Assembly: GCA_013042695.1 (NCBI GenBank)
Contig: JABDPQ010000439.1
Location: 1-5,490, forward strand
Direction of reading: 5' to 3'
Length of the DNA stretch: 5,490 bases
From: Desulfobacterales bacterium
GTDB lineage: Bacteria; Desulfobacterota; Desulfobulbia; Desulfobulbales; Desulfocapsaceae
A program made the translations under genes and the position numbers. The notes below the pieces were generated by a model. It saw only the letters and a program-made list of their open reading frames with translations, was not told where the DNA came from and did not search any database. This document shows positions 1 to 5,490 of this stretch, piece after piece; the stretch's first letter is position 1; every line of letters begins with the position of its first letter.

Positions 1-631
1 CCGCAGGCCGGTTTACCAGGAGTTGCGTAAGTGATGAAAATGAAGATGTACGTTTCATTTTCTGAGCAGAAGTTGGTGTATCGGCGGGAATTAATCGACC
101 AATAGCGATCCAGCCGAAAGCTCCAAGTAAGGCGAGAATTAAGAAGGAATTCTTCAGACCGACATGATCAATGATCAATGCCAGAGCAGGGATGCCGATA
201 AGGGTACTGCCGGCCCAGGCGGTCTCGAGAATGCCGATAATTCTGCCTCGTCTTTCAAATGGTACGTGACGGCCGACAAATGCCTGAATTGCAGGATCAA
301 AAACCGTTTTACCAAGACTTGCAATCACCAGACCAACAAAAATTGGCCAGTAATGGGCGGCAAGTCCGCAGGTAAGCATACCAATGGCAAGCATGGCCAG
401 GCCGGCGCGCATCATCAGCCTGTAACCCAGTCGATCTGCTATGGGGCCGCTGAAAAATCCTAAAAGTGATGTTGCCTGGCTGGTAGCAATTATCGACGTA
501 ATTGCCGTAAGTGGAACATCGAGTCCTCTGCTGAGAGCTGGGGCAAATGGATAGATAAAACGACGGCCGGTATTAAGGAGAACTCTGAGAATGGTTACGC
601 CAATGATCTGCTTGGTAAGGCGTGGATTCAT
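1..631 (-). CDS. Major facilitator superfamily transporter, N-terminal half (cut by left window edge)
   Basis: This is an inner-membrane secondary transporter; 210 codons are present and the C-terminal half lies beyond position 1. The reading frame is open from the ATG at 631 to the edge. The protein is strongly hydrophobic, with about six membrane segments (roughly residues 9-33, 41-62, 72-90, 95-113, 131-153, 161-181), as expected for the first half of a 12-helix MFS protein. The classic MFS loop 2-3 signature is visible as GPIADRLGYR at 62-71. A second family-like stretch, with a Pro near 113 and RRGRIIG at 127-133, follows helix 4. The start shows no good Shine-Dalgarno sequence. An upstream in-frame TTG exists near 682 but gives an unlikely polar extension, so ATG 631 is preferred. 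It lies 146 bases downstream of the oxidase gene on the same strand. The substrate cannot be told; a lactate or hydroxyacid carrier would fit the neighbour but is only a guess. The family call is secure. Confidence 0.88.
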   Translation of the reverse strand, partial: MNPRLTKQIIGVTILRVLLNTGRRFIYPFAPALSRGLDVPLTAITSIIATSQATSLLGFFSGPIADRLGYRLMMRAGLAMLAIGMLTCGLAAHYWPIFVGLVIASLGKTVFDPAIQAFVGRHVPFERRGRIIGILETAWAGSTLIGIPALALIIDHVGLKNSFLILALLGAFGWIAIGRLIPADTPTSAQKMKRTSSFSSLTQLLVNRPA

Positions 632-653
632 AATAGTGGTCTGCGGCTCATAA

Positions 654-682
654 TCTATGCCCGAGAAGAAATAAATTTTCAA
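654..682 (-). promoter_or_regulatory. Weak candidate sigma70-type promoter for the transporter gene
   Basis: On the minus strand TTGAAA (682-677) matches five of six bases of the -35 consensus. After a 17-base spacer comes CATAGA (659-654), which matches the -10 consensus at only three of six positions. The position, 22 bases before the transporter ATG, is plausible, but the -10 is poor, so this is a low-confidence candidate. Confidence 0.2.
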
Positions 683-722
683 TCGTGCTGCACATGATTG
701 GCTGGTTCTAAAAAACAATCGT
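680..722. repeat. Imperfect dyad plus repeated CAATCGT word, possible operator
   Basis: On the plus strand, 680-700 reads as an imperfect inverted repeat: CAATC at 680-684 pairs with GATTG at 696-700, and inside it GTG (685-687) can pair with CAC (691-693), leaving two unpaired bases. The word CAATCGT at 680-686 recurs in direct orientation at 716-722. The dyad touches the candidate -35 element of the transporter gene, where a repressor or activator site would be expected. It is not followed by a run of T on either strand, so it does not look like an intrinsic terminator. No known regulator motif is recognised. Confidence 0.35.
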
Positions 723-777
723 TAGGCGTAAGGTGAAATCTTAGAGCATAGACAAGGGAAATGATGGGGACACGTTG

Positions 778-2157
778 TTAGATGAAAATTTTACCCGGAT
801 TCATCAGATCTTTGGGATCCAGCATATTCTTGATTTTTTTCATTATGTCATAGCTTTCACCATGTTCCAAGCGCATAAATTTGCGCTTGCCAATACCGAT
901 GCCATGCTCACCGGTACAGGTGCCCTCAAGACCAATAGCCTGCTCAACAACCTGGTGATTAATGGTTTCAAGTTTTTGCCATTCTTCTTTGTTTTCGGGG
1001 TCTCCAACAAGAACGATATGCAGATTACCATCTCCGGCATGGCCGAAAACATAGCCTGGCACCCCTTGCTGCAAGACCTGCTGCTTGGAAAAACTCACCA
1101 TCTCAGGGAAACGAGAAATTGGGATGGCGGCGTCGACAATCAGGGTTTCTTTACCTGGATGGGCACGATGTATGGTTTCCCAGGCATCATGACGCGCTTG
1201 CCAGAGGTTTTTCCTTTCCTTTTCGTCAATAGCATAGATAAATTCAAGCGCCCCGCAATCTTCACAGATTTCTCGGCTCAAGGCAGCTGTTTCCTCGAGC
1301 GCGGCAGTGCTGATACCGTGAAATTCACAGAAAAGTGATGGTTTCTCAACCAGGTTCAGATTTTTTTCTTCATTCATCAGGTGAATCAGTTCTTCAGTCA
1401 GCAGTTCAAGTGCTGCCGGTTCCATGCCGGAAGCGATTAACAGAACCACCGCCTCTGAAGCTGATTCGAGGCTCTCAAAGGTTACCGTTGCGGCCAGGTG
1501 ACAGGCTGGAATGCCGCAGAGTCGCAACGTTGCCTTGGTTACAATCCCCAAGGTACCCTCAGAGCCGATGAAGAGCCGGGTTAGATCGTAGCCTGAAGAT
1601 GATTTATGGGCGTGAGTTCCTGTTTGGATGATATTTCCATCGGGAAGCACAATAGTCAATTGCATGACAAAATCCTTGGTGGCGCCATATTTGACCGTCT
1701 GAACCCCAGAGGCATTATTGGCAATCATGCCGCCAATGGTTGCATCTGCGCCGGGATCGACCGGAAAAAACAGACCGCTTGCACTGAGTTTGCGGTTTAA
1801 TTCTTTACGAAGTACGCCCGGCTGCACATCAACCTGCAGATCATCCTCCCGAATGGCAAGTATGCGGTCCATACGGGTCAAATTTATGACCAGCCCACCG
1901 GCTGTCGACAGTGGGTTTCCTTCTGTGCTGGTTCCGGCTCCCCATGGGGTGACGGGAATATTTTCAAGGTAAGTAAACTCCAGAACCTTGGCCACTTCCT
2001 CAGTGGTTGTCGGCCAGATCACCCCGGATGGCAAAACACCGGTGTGAGGCGAAATGTCATGGAGATGAAGCTCGAGATTGGACTGTCCGGTTGAGAAGTC
2101 TTCAGGCCCGACAATTTCAATGAGCCGCTCTTTTTGGTCTTCGCGCAATGACTTCAT
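778..2157 (-). CDS. FAD-linked D-2-hydroxyacid oxidase, GlcD/LDHD (D-lactate dehydrogenase) family
   Basis: This flavoprotein of the vanillyl-alcohol oxidase/PCMH family probably oxidises D-lactate or a related D-2-hydroxyacid to the 2-oxoacid. It has 459 residues, normal for GlcD or mature LDHD. The N-terminal FAD-binding domain holds the phosphate-binding stretch PWGAGTSTEGNPL (71-83), VDPGADATIGG (133-143), YGATKDF (157-163) and GSEGTLGIVT (198-207). The C-terminal cap domain holds LWQARHDAW (318-326), HAGDGNLH (373-380) and GTCTGEHGIGIGKR (412-425); the histidines and acidic residue of the last two match the divalent-metal site of LDHD and D-2-hydroxyglutarate dehydrogenases. The chain ends in the family motif LDPKDLMNPGKI. 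Overall it resembles LDHD/Dld1 more than E. coli GlcD. No signal peptide, membrane helix or iron-sulfur motif is seen. The ATG at 2157 has an upstream AGGGAG and gives a 19-base gap to pntB; a longer TTG start at 2184 would overlap pntB and lacks a binding site. Exact substrate and electron acceptor are unresolved. A glycolate or 2-hydroxyglutarate enzyme is possible. Confidence 0.9.
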   Translation of the reverse strand: MKSLREDQKERLIEIVGPEDFSTGQSNLELHLHDISPHTGVLPSGVIWPTTTEEVAKVLEFTYLENIPVTPWGAGTSTEGNPLSTAGGLVINLTRMDRILAIREDDLQVDVQPGVLRKELNRKLSASGLFFPVDPGADATIGGMIANNASGVQTVKYGATKDFVMQLTIVLPDGNIIQTGTHAHKSSSGYDLTRLFIGSEGTLGIVTKATLRLCGIPACHLAATVTFESLESASEAVVLLIASGMEPAALELLTEELIHLMNEEKNLNLVEKPSLFCEFHGISTAALEETAALSREICEDCGALEFIYAIDEKERKNLWQARHDAWETIHRAHPGKETLIVDAAIPISRFPEMVSFSKQQVLQQGVPGYVFGHAGDGNLHIVLVGDPENKEEWQKLETINHQVVEQAIGLEGTCTGEHGIGIGKRKFMRLEHGESYDIMKKIKNMLDPKDLMNPGKIFI

Positions 2158-2167
2158 GGTGACGATG

Positions 2168-2173
2168 CTCCCT
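2168..2173 (-). promoter_or_regulatory. Ribosome binding site that decides the oxidase start
   Basis: AGGGAG on the minus strand lies 10 bases before the ATG at 2157, just after the pntB stop codon (2179-2177). The alternative TTG at 2184 has no purine-rich site upstream. This supports a 459-residue product and a short gap rather than an 8-base gene overlap. Confidence 0.6.
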
Positions 2174-2176
2174 GAA

Positions 2177-3574
2177 TCAATCAAGGCTTTTTAAGACGTT
2201 TTCGAGAGTATCCTTGGCGTCACCAAAGAGCATTCTGGTATTTTCCTTATAAAATAGAGGATTAGATACCCCGGCATAGCCTGTTGCCATAGATCGCTTC
2301 AAGACAACGGTGGTCTTTCCTTTCCAGCATTCAAGTACCGGCATTCCGGCTATGGGACTGTCCGGAACCTCTAGTGCGGCTGGATTAACGATATCATTGG
2401 CCCCAATTACTAAAGAGACATCTACATTGGGAAAGTCATCATTGACTTCATCCAACTCAAAAACGATATCATAGGGAACTTTGGCCTCTGCAAGAAGCAC
2501 ATTCATATGGCCGGGCATGCGGCCTGCAACCGGATGAATACCAAAACGCACAGAAATCTTTTTTTCACGCAGCTTACGAGTAATTTCACGCACGACATGC
2601 TGGGCCTGGGCAACAGCCATACCGTAACCGGGTATTATCATGACTTCCTTGGCATCGAGAAGCATATCTGCAACTTCAGAGCCTTCAACGGCAATGATAT
2701 CGCCGGCCTCCTCATCTGATCCTGGATCGGCCTCGCCGCCAGATGTGCCAAAACCTCCTGCTATAACGGAGATGAACTTGCGGTTCATGGCGCGACACAT
2801 AATGTAGCTGAGGATTGCCCCGCTGCTGCCGACGAGGGCACCGACGACAATTAACAGATCATTGCTCAGCATAAATCCCGTTGCAGCTGCCGCCCATCCT
2901 GAGTAACTGTTAAGCATGGAAATGACTACCGGCATGTCGGCTCCGCCGATCGCTATCACCATATGAATACCAAAAAGCAATGACAGAATGGTCATCAGGA
3001 TAAGTGGCACCGCTCCGCCACCCATCGCCGTGAGCCCGACAAATTTACCGCCTAGCCATATAACTCCAATCAGCAGGAGCAGGTTCAGCCAATGACGCCC
3101 AGGCAGCAGTATAGGTTTACCACTGATTCTGGCACTTAATTTGAGAAAGGCAACCACCGATCCGGAAAAGGTCAGGGCACCGATCAGAACACCCAAATAG
3201 GTTTCAACAGCGTGTATGGTATTATCAATTCCGACACGTGATGTGTCATGTTCCATGAAATCAGCAAAACCGACAAGAACTGCTGCCAGGCCAACCAGAC
3301 TATGAAGAATGGCTACCATTTCGGGCATTTGGGTCATTTCTACTTTTTTTGCCAGAACAAGGCCAATTGACCCGCCAACGATAATGCCGGCAAATAAGAT
3401 AAAGAAGTTATTCGACACGGTACCTATAATGGTCGCCACCAGGGCCACCAGCATACCGAATATGCCGAATAAATTTCCCCGCCGGGAGGTCTCGGGCTGG
3501 CTTAAACCGCCCAAGGCGAGGATAAACATGATCGTTGCACCAATATATGCGACTGTTACGATACCTTGAGACAT
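2177..3574 (-). CDS. pntB: Proton-translocating NAD(P) transhydrogenase, beta subunit
   Basis: PntB pairs with PntA in the inner membrane to reduce NADP+ with NADH, driven by inward proton flow. The product has 465 residues, against about 462 in E. coli. Residues 1 to about 260 form the membrane domain II part, with eight or nine hydrophobic helices. The stretch MVAILHSLVGLAAVLVG places His91, the conserved proton-path histidine. GGADMPVVISMLNSYSGW gives Asp213 and Asn222, also known conserved residues. After a short acidic linker (280-300), domain III binds NADP(H): GYGMAVAQAQ (316-325) is the Rossmann glycine motif, GRMPGHMNVLLAEA (351-364) and GANDIVNPAA (391-400) follow, and KRSMATGYAGVSNPLF (426-441) lies near the NADP phosphate site. 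The ATG at 3574 has AGGAG seven bases upstream; a longer frame back to 3625 uses TTG and overlaps pntA without a counterpart in the family. All key residues are present, so it should be active. Confidence 0.98.
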   Translation of the reverse strand: MSQGIVTVAYIGATIMFILALGGLSQPETSRRGNLFGIFGMLVALVATIIGTVSNNFFILFAGIIVGGSIGLVLAKKVEMTQMPEMVAILHSLVGLAAVLVGFADFMEHDTSRVGIDNTIHAVETYLGVLIGALTFSGSVVAFLKLSARISGKPILLPGRHWLNLLLLIGVIWLGGKFVGLTAMGGGAVPLILMTILSLLFGIHMVIAIGGADMPVVISMLNSYSGWAAAATGFMLSNDLLIVVGALVGSSGAILSYIMCRAMNRKFISVIAGGFGTSGGEADPGSDEEAGDIIAVEGSEVADMLLDAKEVMIIPGYGMAVAQAQHVVREITRKLREKKISVRFGIHPVAGRMPGHMNVLLAEAKVPYDIVFELDEVNDDFPNVDVSLVIGANDIVNPAALEVPDSPIAGMPVLECWKGKTTVVLKRSMATGYAGVSNPLFYKENTRMLFGDAKDTLENVLKSLD

Positions 3575-3581
3575 ATCTTTT

Positions 3582-3586
3582 CTCCT
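3582..3586 (-). promoter_or_regulatory. pntB ribosome binding site overlapping the pntA stop codon
   Basis: AGGAG on the minus strand sits seven bases before the pntB ATG, and its first two bases are the last two of the pntA TAG stop (3587-3585). A ribosome finishing PntA therefore ends on the pntB initiation site, which suggests translational coupling of the two subunits. Confidence 0.85.
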
Positions 3587-5141
3587 ACTTCCTGAACATC
3601 GCCAGCATCCGCTGGGTGACGGCAAATCCGCCGAAAATATTAATGCAGGTGATCAGTACTGCGATTCCCGCCAGAAACATGATGAAAAAACTATCGGATG
3701 AAATCTGCAGTAAGGCGCCAATGATAATGATGCTGCTGATGGCGTTGGTTACACTCATCAGCGGAGTGTGGAGAGAAGGTGTTACATTCCAGATAACCAT
3801 ATAGCCGATGAAGCAGGATAGAACAAAGACGGTTAAGTGAGACATGAATTCAGGAGGTGCCACACTTCCGAGACCGAGTAGGGCGATACCACCAATGACA
3901 AACGGAACAAGAAATGCGAACGGATTTTTTTTCTTTTCTATTTTGACTATTTCTTGCGCTGGAGCTGGCTTTGGTGCCGGGCCGGCAGCAGATAGCTTAG
4001 GCGCAGGCGGCGGCCAGGTAATTTCACCGTTTTTAATCACCGTTGCCCCTCGAATAACCTCATCTTCCATATCGATGACAATCTCGCCATCCTTTTCTGG
4101 TGTCAGCTCCACCAATAGATGACGAAGGTTGGTGGCATACAGCTGAGAGGCCTGGGTGGCTAAACGGGACGGTAGGTCGGTATAGCCGATAATGGTCACG
4201 CCATGTTTGATAATGACCTCATCTGCTTGCGTGAGTTTACAGTTTCCTCCCATCTCGGCGGCAAGATCAACAATAACACTCCCGTCCTTCATGGATTTTA
4301 CCATCTCCTCGGTGATCAGTTCTGGTGCCGGCCTGCCAGGGATCAGCGCAGTGGTAATAATGATGTCGATTTCTTTTGCCTGTTGGGCAAAAAGTTCCAT
4401 TTCGGCTTTGATAAATTCATCGCTCATCACCTTGGCGTAACCACCCTCGCCGGTTCCGTCTTCATCTGCAAAGTCGAGCATTAAGAACTCACCATCCATA
4501 CTCTCAACCTGCTCTTTGACCTCAGGACGGGTATCAAAGGCACGAACAATCGCTCCCATACTCTTGGCAGCGCCAATGGCAGAAAGACCTGCGACGCCAG
4601 CCCCAATGACCAGAACCTTTGCCGGTGGAATCTTCCCGGCTGCCGTTATCTGGCCGGTGAAAAAACGGCCAAAGTGCTGGGCTGCTTCAACAACAGCGCG
4701 GTATCCGCCAATATTTGCCATCGAGCTTAATGCATCCATTTTCTGGGCTCGGGAAATACGAGGGATTGAATCCATGGCCAACACAGAAACGTTTTTTTCA
4801 GAAAGCTTGCTCATCAGCTCTTCATTTTGGCCCGGCTGGATGAAGCTGATAAGAACCTGACCTTCTCGAAGAAGATCTAATTCGTCCAGATCAGACTCTG
4901 GGGAGCTTTCAGGAGCTCGTACTTTAAGGATGATATCTGACTGGTCGTAGAGCGTTTTAGCATCTTCTACAACCTGAACTGCACAGTTACGATAGCTGTC
5001 ATCTGTAAATTTTGCCTCGAGCCCAGCTCCTGATTCAATAGCGACTTCATAGCCAAGTTTTTTGATGACATCAGCAACTTCAGGTGTTGTGGCGATGCGT
5101 CTTTCACCTGGGTGGTTCTCTTTTGGTACACCGATTCTCAT
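3585..5141 (-). CDS. pntA: Proton-translocating NAD(P) transhydrogenase, alpha subunit
   Basis: PntA carries the NAD(H) site of the membrane transhydrogenase. It has 518 residues, close to the 510 of E. coli PntA, with the NAD domain and the membrane helices in one chain, unlike the split pntAA/pntAB form of Rhodospirillum-type bacteria. Domain I (about 1-375) is related to alanine dehydrogenase and starts MRIGVPKE with the PGERRIATTP motif (11-20). The RQD loop that contacts both nucleotides is intact: Arg128, Gln133 and Asp136 in PRISRAQKMDALSS. The NAD Rossmann motif is GAGVAGLSAIG (180-190), followed by RAFDTRPEVKEQ. A Pro/Ala-rich linker (377-396) leads to four membrane helices (about 409-427, 433-452, 461-481, 485-505) containing HTPLMSVTNAIS and ending NIFGGFAVTQRML, very like E. 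coli. The ATG at 5141 has a perfect AGGAGG five bases upstream. It is the first gene of the visible cluster. Confidence 0.98.
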   Translation of the reverse strand: MRIGVPKENHPGERRIATTPEVADVIKKLGYEVAIESGAGLEAKFTDDSYRNCAVQVVEDAKTLYDQSDIILKVRAPESSPESDLDELDLLREGQVLISFIQPGQNEELMSKLSEKNVSVLAMDSIPRISRAQKMDALSSMANIGGYRAVVEAAQHFGRFFTGQITAAGKIPPAKVLVIGAGVAGLSAIGAAKSMGAIVRAFDTRPEVKEQVESMDGEFLMLDFADEDGTGEGGYAKVMSDEFIKAEMELFAQQAKEIDIIITTALIPGRPAPELITEEMVKSMKDGSVIVDLAAEMGGNCKLTQADEVIIKHGVTIIGYTDLPSRLATQASQLYATNLRHLLVELTPEKDGEIVIDMEDEVIRGATVIKNGEITWPPPAPKLSAAGPAPKPAPAQEIVKIEKKKNPFAFLVPFVIGGIALLGLGSVAPPEFMSHLTVFVLSCFIGYMVIWNVTPSLHTPLMSVTNAISSIIIIGALLQISSDSFFIMFLAGIAVLITCINIFGGFAVTQRMLAMFRK

Positions 5142-5146
5142 ACTAT

Positions 5147-5152
5147 CCTCCT
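5147..5152 (-). promoter_or_regulatory. pntA ribosome binding site
   Basis: A full AGGAGG on the minus strand with a five-base spacer to ATG 5141 fixes the pntA start and suggests strong initiation for the first gene of the cluster. Confidence 0.85.
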
Positions 5153-5172
5153 CTTGGGAATCGTTGGAGAGG

Positions 5173-5196
5173 TGTCAGCACATAGATTTATGTCAG
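5173..5196. repeat. CTGACA direct repeat enclosing a small palindrome
   Basis: On the minus strand CTGACA occurs at 5196-5191 and again at 5178-5173, an 18-base period. Between and partly over them lies the inverted repeat ACATA (5180-5184), a four-base centre, and TATGT (5189-5193). It lies 32-55 bases before the pntA start, where it could act as an operator or as structure in the transcript. No known factor is matched. Confidence 0.35.
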
Positions 5197-5233
5197 GTTT
5201 CCCGTCTATACTTTCAGACTCTCCGCATGAAGC

Positions 5234-5244
5234 TCGATAATCGA
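5234..5244. repeat. Short perfect palindrome TCGAT-A-ATCGA
   Basis: Five-base arms surround a single central A, and a further TCGA follows at 5253-5256. It is about 95 bases upstream of pntA in the AT-rich stretch. It may be a regulator half-site pair, but a palindrome of this length can occur by chance. Confidence 0.25.
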
Positions 5245-5376
5245 AAAATTACTCGAAATGCAGAAATAGTAATCTTCCTGAGATGTTATAGCTGTAGATT
5301 TTCAGAAATATACATTGAACAATACTTATAATACTCATTTACGAAAAGATAATGGTAAAGAGCAAAAAAGGCTCTA

Positions 5377-5490
5377 AAAGAAGGATTTACCCGGTGTCAT
5401 GCGTGGTAATGAGGATGGCGCCTGTTGCCCCGGAACCTTGAAAGTCATGCTACAGCAGCAGCCCGCCCAGCGACCCAGCCAGTAGTGAAA
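5377..5490. other. Unassigned GC-rich block at the right edge
   Basis: This block is about 57% GC against about 29% in the adjoining 140 bases, with the change near 5380. On the minus strand one frame is open from the edge for 38 codons to a TAG at 5376-5374, giving an odd Cys-rich, Pro-rich tail (WAGCCCSMTFKVPGQQ in the middle) that I do not recognise. On the plus strand a frame is also open through most of the block, ending in QQQPAQRPSQ before two stops. The word GTCATGC is repeated at 5396-5402 and 5444-5450. It could be the end of an upstream minus-strand gene, a dispersed repeat, or a non-coding element; the sequence does not decide. Confidence 0.3.

Larger units (their letters stand above)
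5142..5376 (-). promoter_or_regulatory. AT-rich upstream region of the pntAB operon
   Basis: No gene is seen here. The part 5231-5370 is about 29% GC by hand count, far below the genes, as is common for promoter regions. On the minus strand TATTATAAG (5333-5325) offers two overlapping -10-like hexamers (TATTAT, TATAAG), each five of six to consensus, but no good -35 lies at 16-18 bases. If used, it would give a leader of about 175 bases. No sigma54 GG-N10-GC element or recognised riboswitch was found. The short repeats inside are listed separately. Confidence 0.4.

Noticed and set aside
164..463. 99-codon plus-strand frame opposite the transporter
   Set aside because: The minus-strand frame encodes a clear MFS protein; the plus frame is low-quality and unsupported.
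721..727. GTTAGGC, resembling an integron attC core
   Set aside because: There is no matching inverse core upstream and no cassette structure; a single seven-base match is uninformative.
632..777. Search for an intrinsic terminator after the oxidase gene
   Set aside because: A T run follows ACGATTG on the minus strand (715-710), but no GC-rich stem precedes it; read-through into the transporter cannot be excluded.
775..1338. 187-codon open frame on the plus strand opposite the oxidase gene
   Set aside because: It lies antisense to the highly conserved C-terminal domain of the oxidase, has no family features, and is best explained as a codon-bias shadow.
3844..4860. Several plus-strand open frames of 80-115 codons opposite pntA
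   Set aside because: All are antisense to strongly conserved PntA sequence and have no recognisable domain.
5359..5375. AGAGC/GCTCT hairpin with a T run on the minus strand, possible terminator
   Set aside because: The stem is only five pairs and the T run is in the loop, not after the stem, so it does not meet the pattern of an intrinsic terminator.
5352..5441. Possible 29-residue basic peptide on the plus strand beginning MVKSKKGSKRR
   Set aside because: There is no good ribosome binding site, it spans the composition break, and a frame this short is expected by chance.
1..5490. CRISPR array, tRNA, rRNA, insertion sequence or defence system
   Set aside because: No periodic repeats, tRNA-like cloverleaf motifs, transposase frames or defence domains were seen anywhere in the window.

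Overview
The window holds three complete genes and one partial gene, all read from the minus strand. Read in transcription order (right to left) they are pntA, pntB, a GlcD/LDHD-type FAD-linked oxidase gene, and the N-terminal half of a major facilitator transporter gene that runs off the left edge. The gene style suggests a Gram-negative bacterium of intermediate GC: Shine-Dalgarno sites are clear, and transhydrogenase is made of two subunits as in E. coli. A Desulfobacterota-like or other proteobacterial host is possible, but the window has no taxonomic marker, so this is only an impression.

Right part (5142-5490): no convincing gene. About 230 bases upstream of pntA are very AT-rich and carry small palindromes and a CTGACA direct repeat, so this is the likely promoter and leader region. 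At about 5380 the composition changes sharply to a GC-rich block (roughly 57% against 29% by hand count) that I cannot assign.

Middle (778-5141): a tight cluster. pntA and pntB are 10 bases apart, and the pntB ribosome binding site overlaps the pntA stop codon. The oxidase gene follows pntB by 19 bases when its better-supported ATG start is used. PntA and PntB together form the membrane proton-translocating NAD(P) transhydrogenase, which uses the proton gradient to make NADPH from NADH. The third protein is a soluble-type flavoprotein most like D-lactate dehydrogenase (LDHD/Dld1) and other D-2-hydroxyacid oxidases. Its place in the operon suggests that hydroxyacid oxidation and NADPH supply are expressed together, but no shared reaction can be shown from sequence.

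Left part (1-777): a 146-base gap with an imperfect dyad and a repeated CAATCGT word, then the transporter gene. Transport substrate is unknown. The gap, a weak possible promoter and the dyad suggest that the transporter may have its own control, but read-through from the operon is not excluded because I see no strong terminator.

This is mostly ordinary metabolic sequence. The most interesting points are the joining of a D-hydroxyacid oxidase to pntAB without a visible redox partner (no GlcF or EtfAB in the window) and the unassigned GC-rich block at the right edge.
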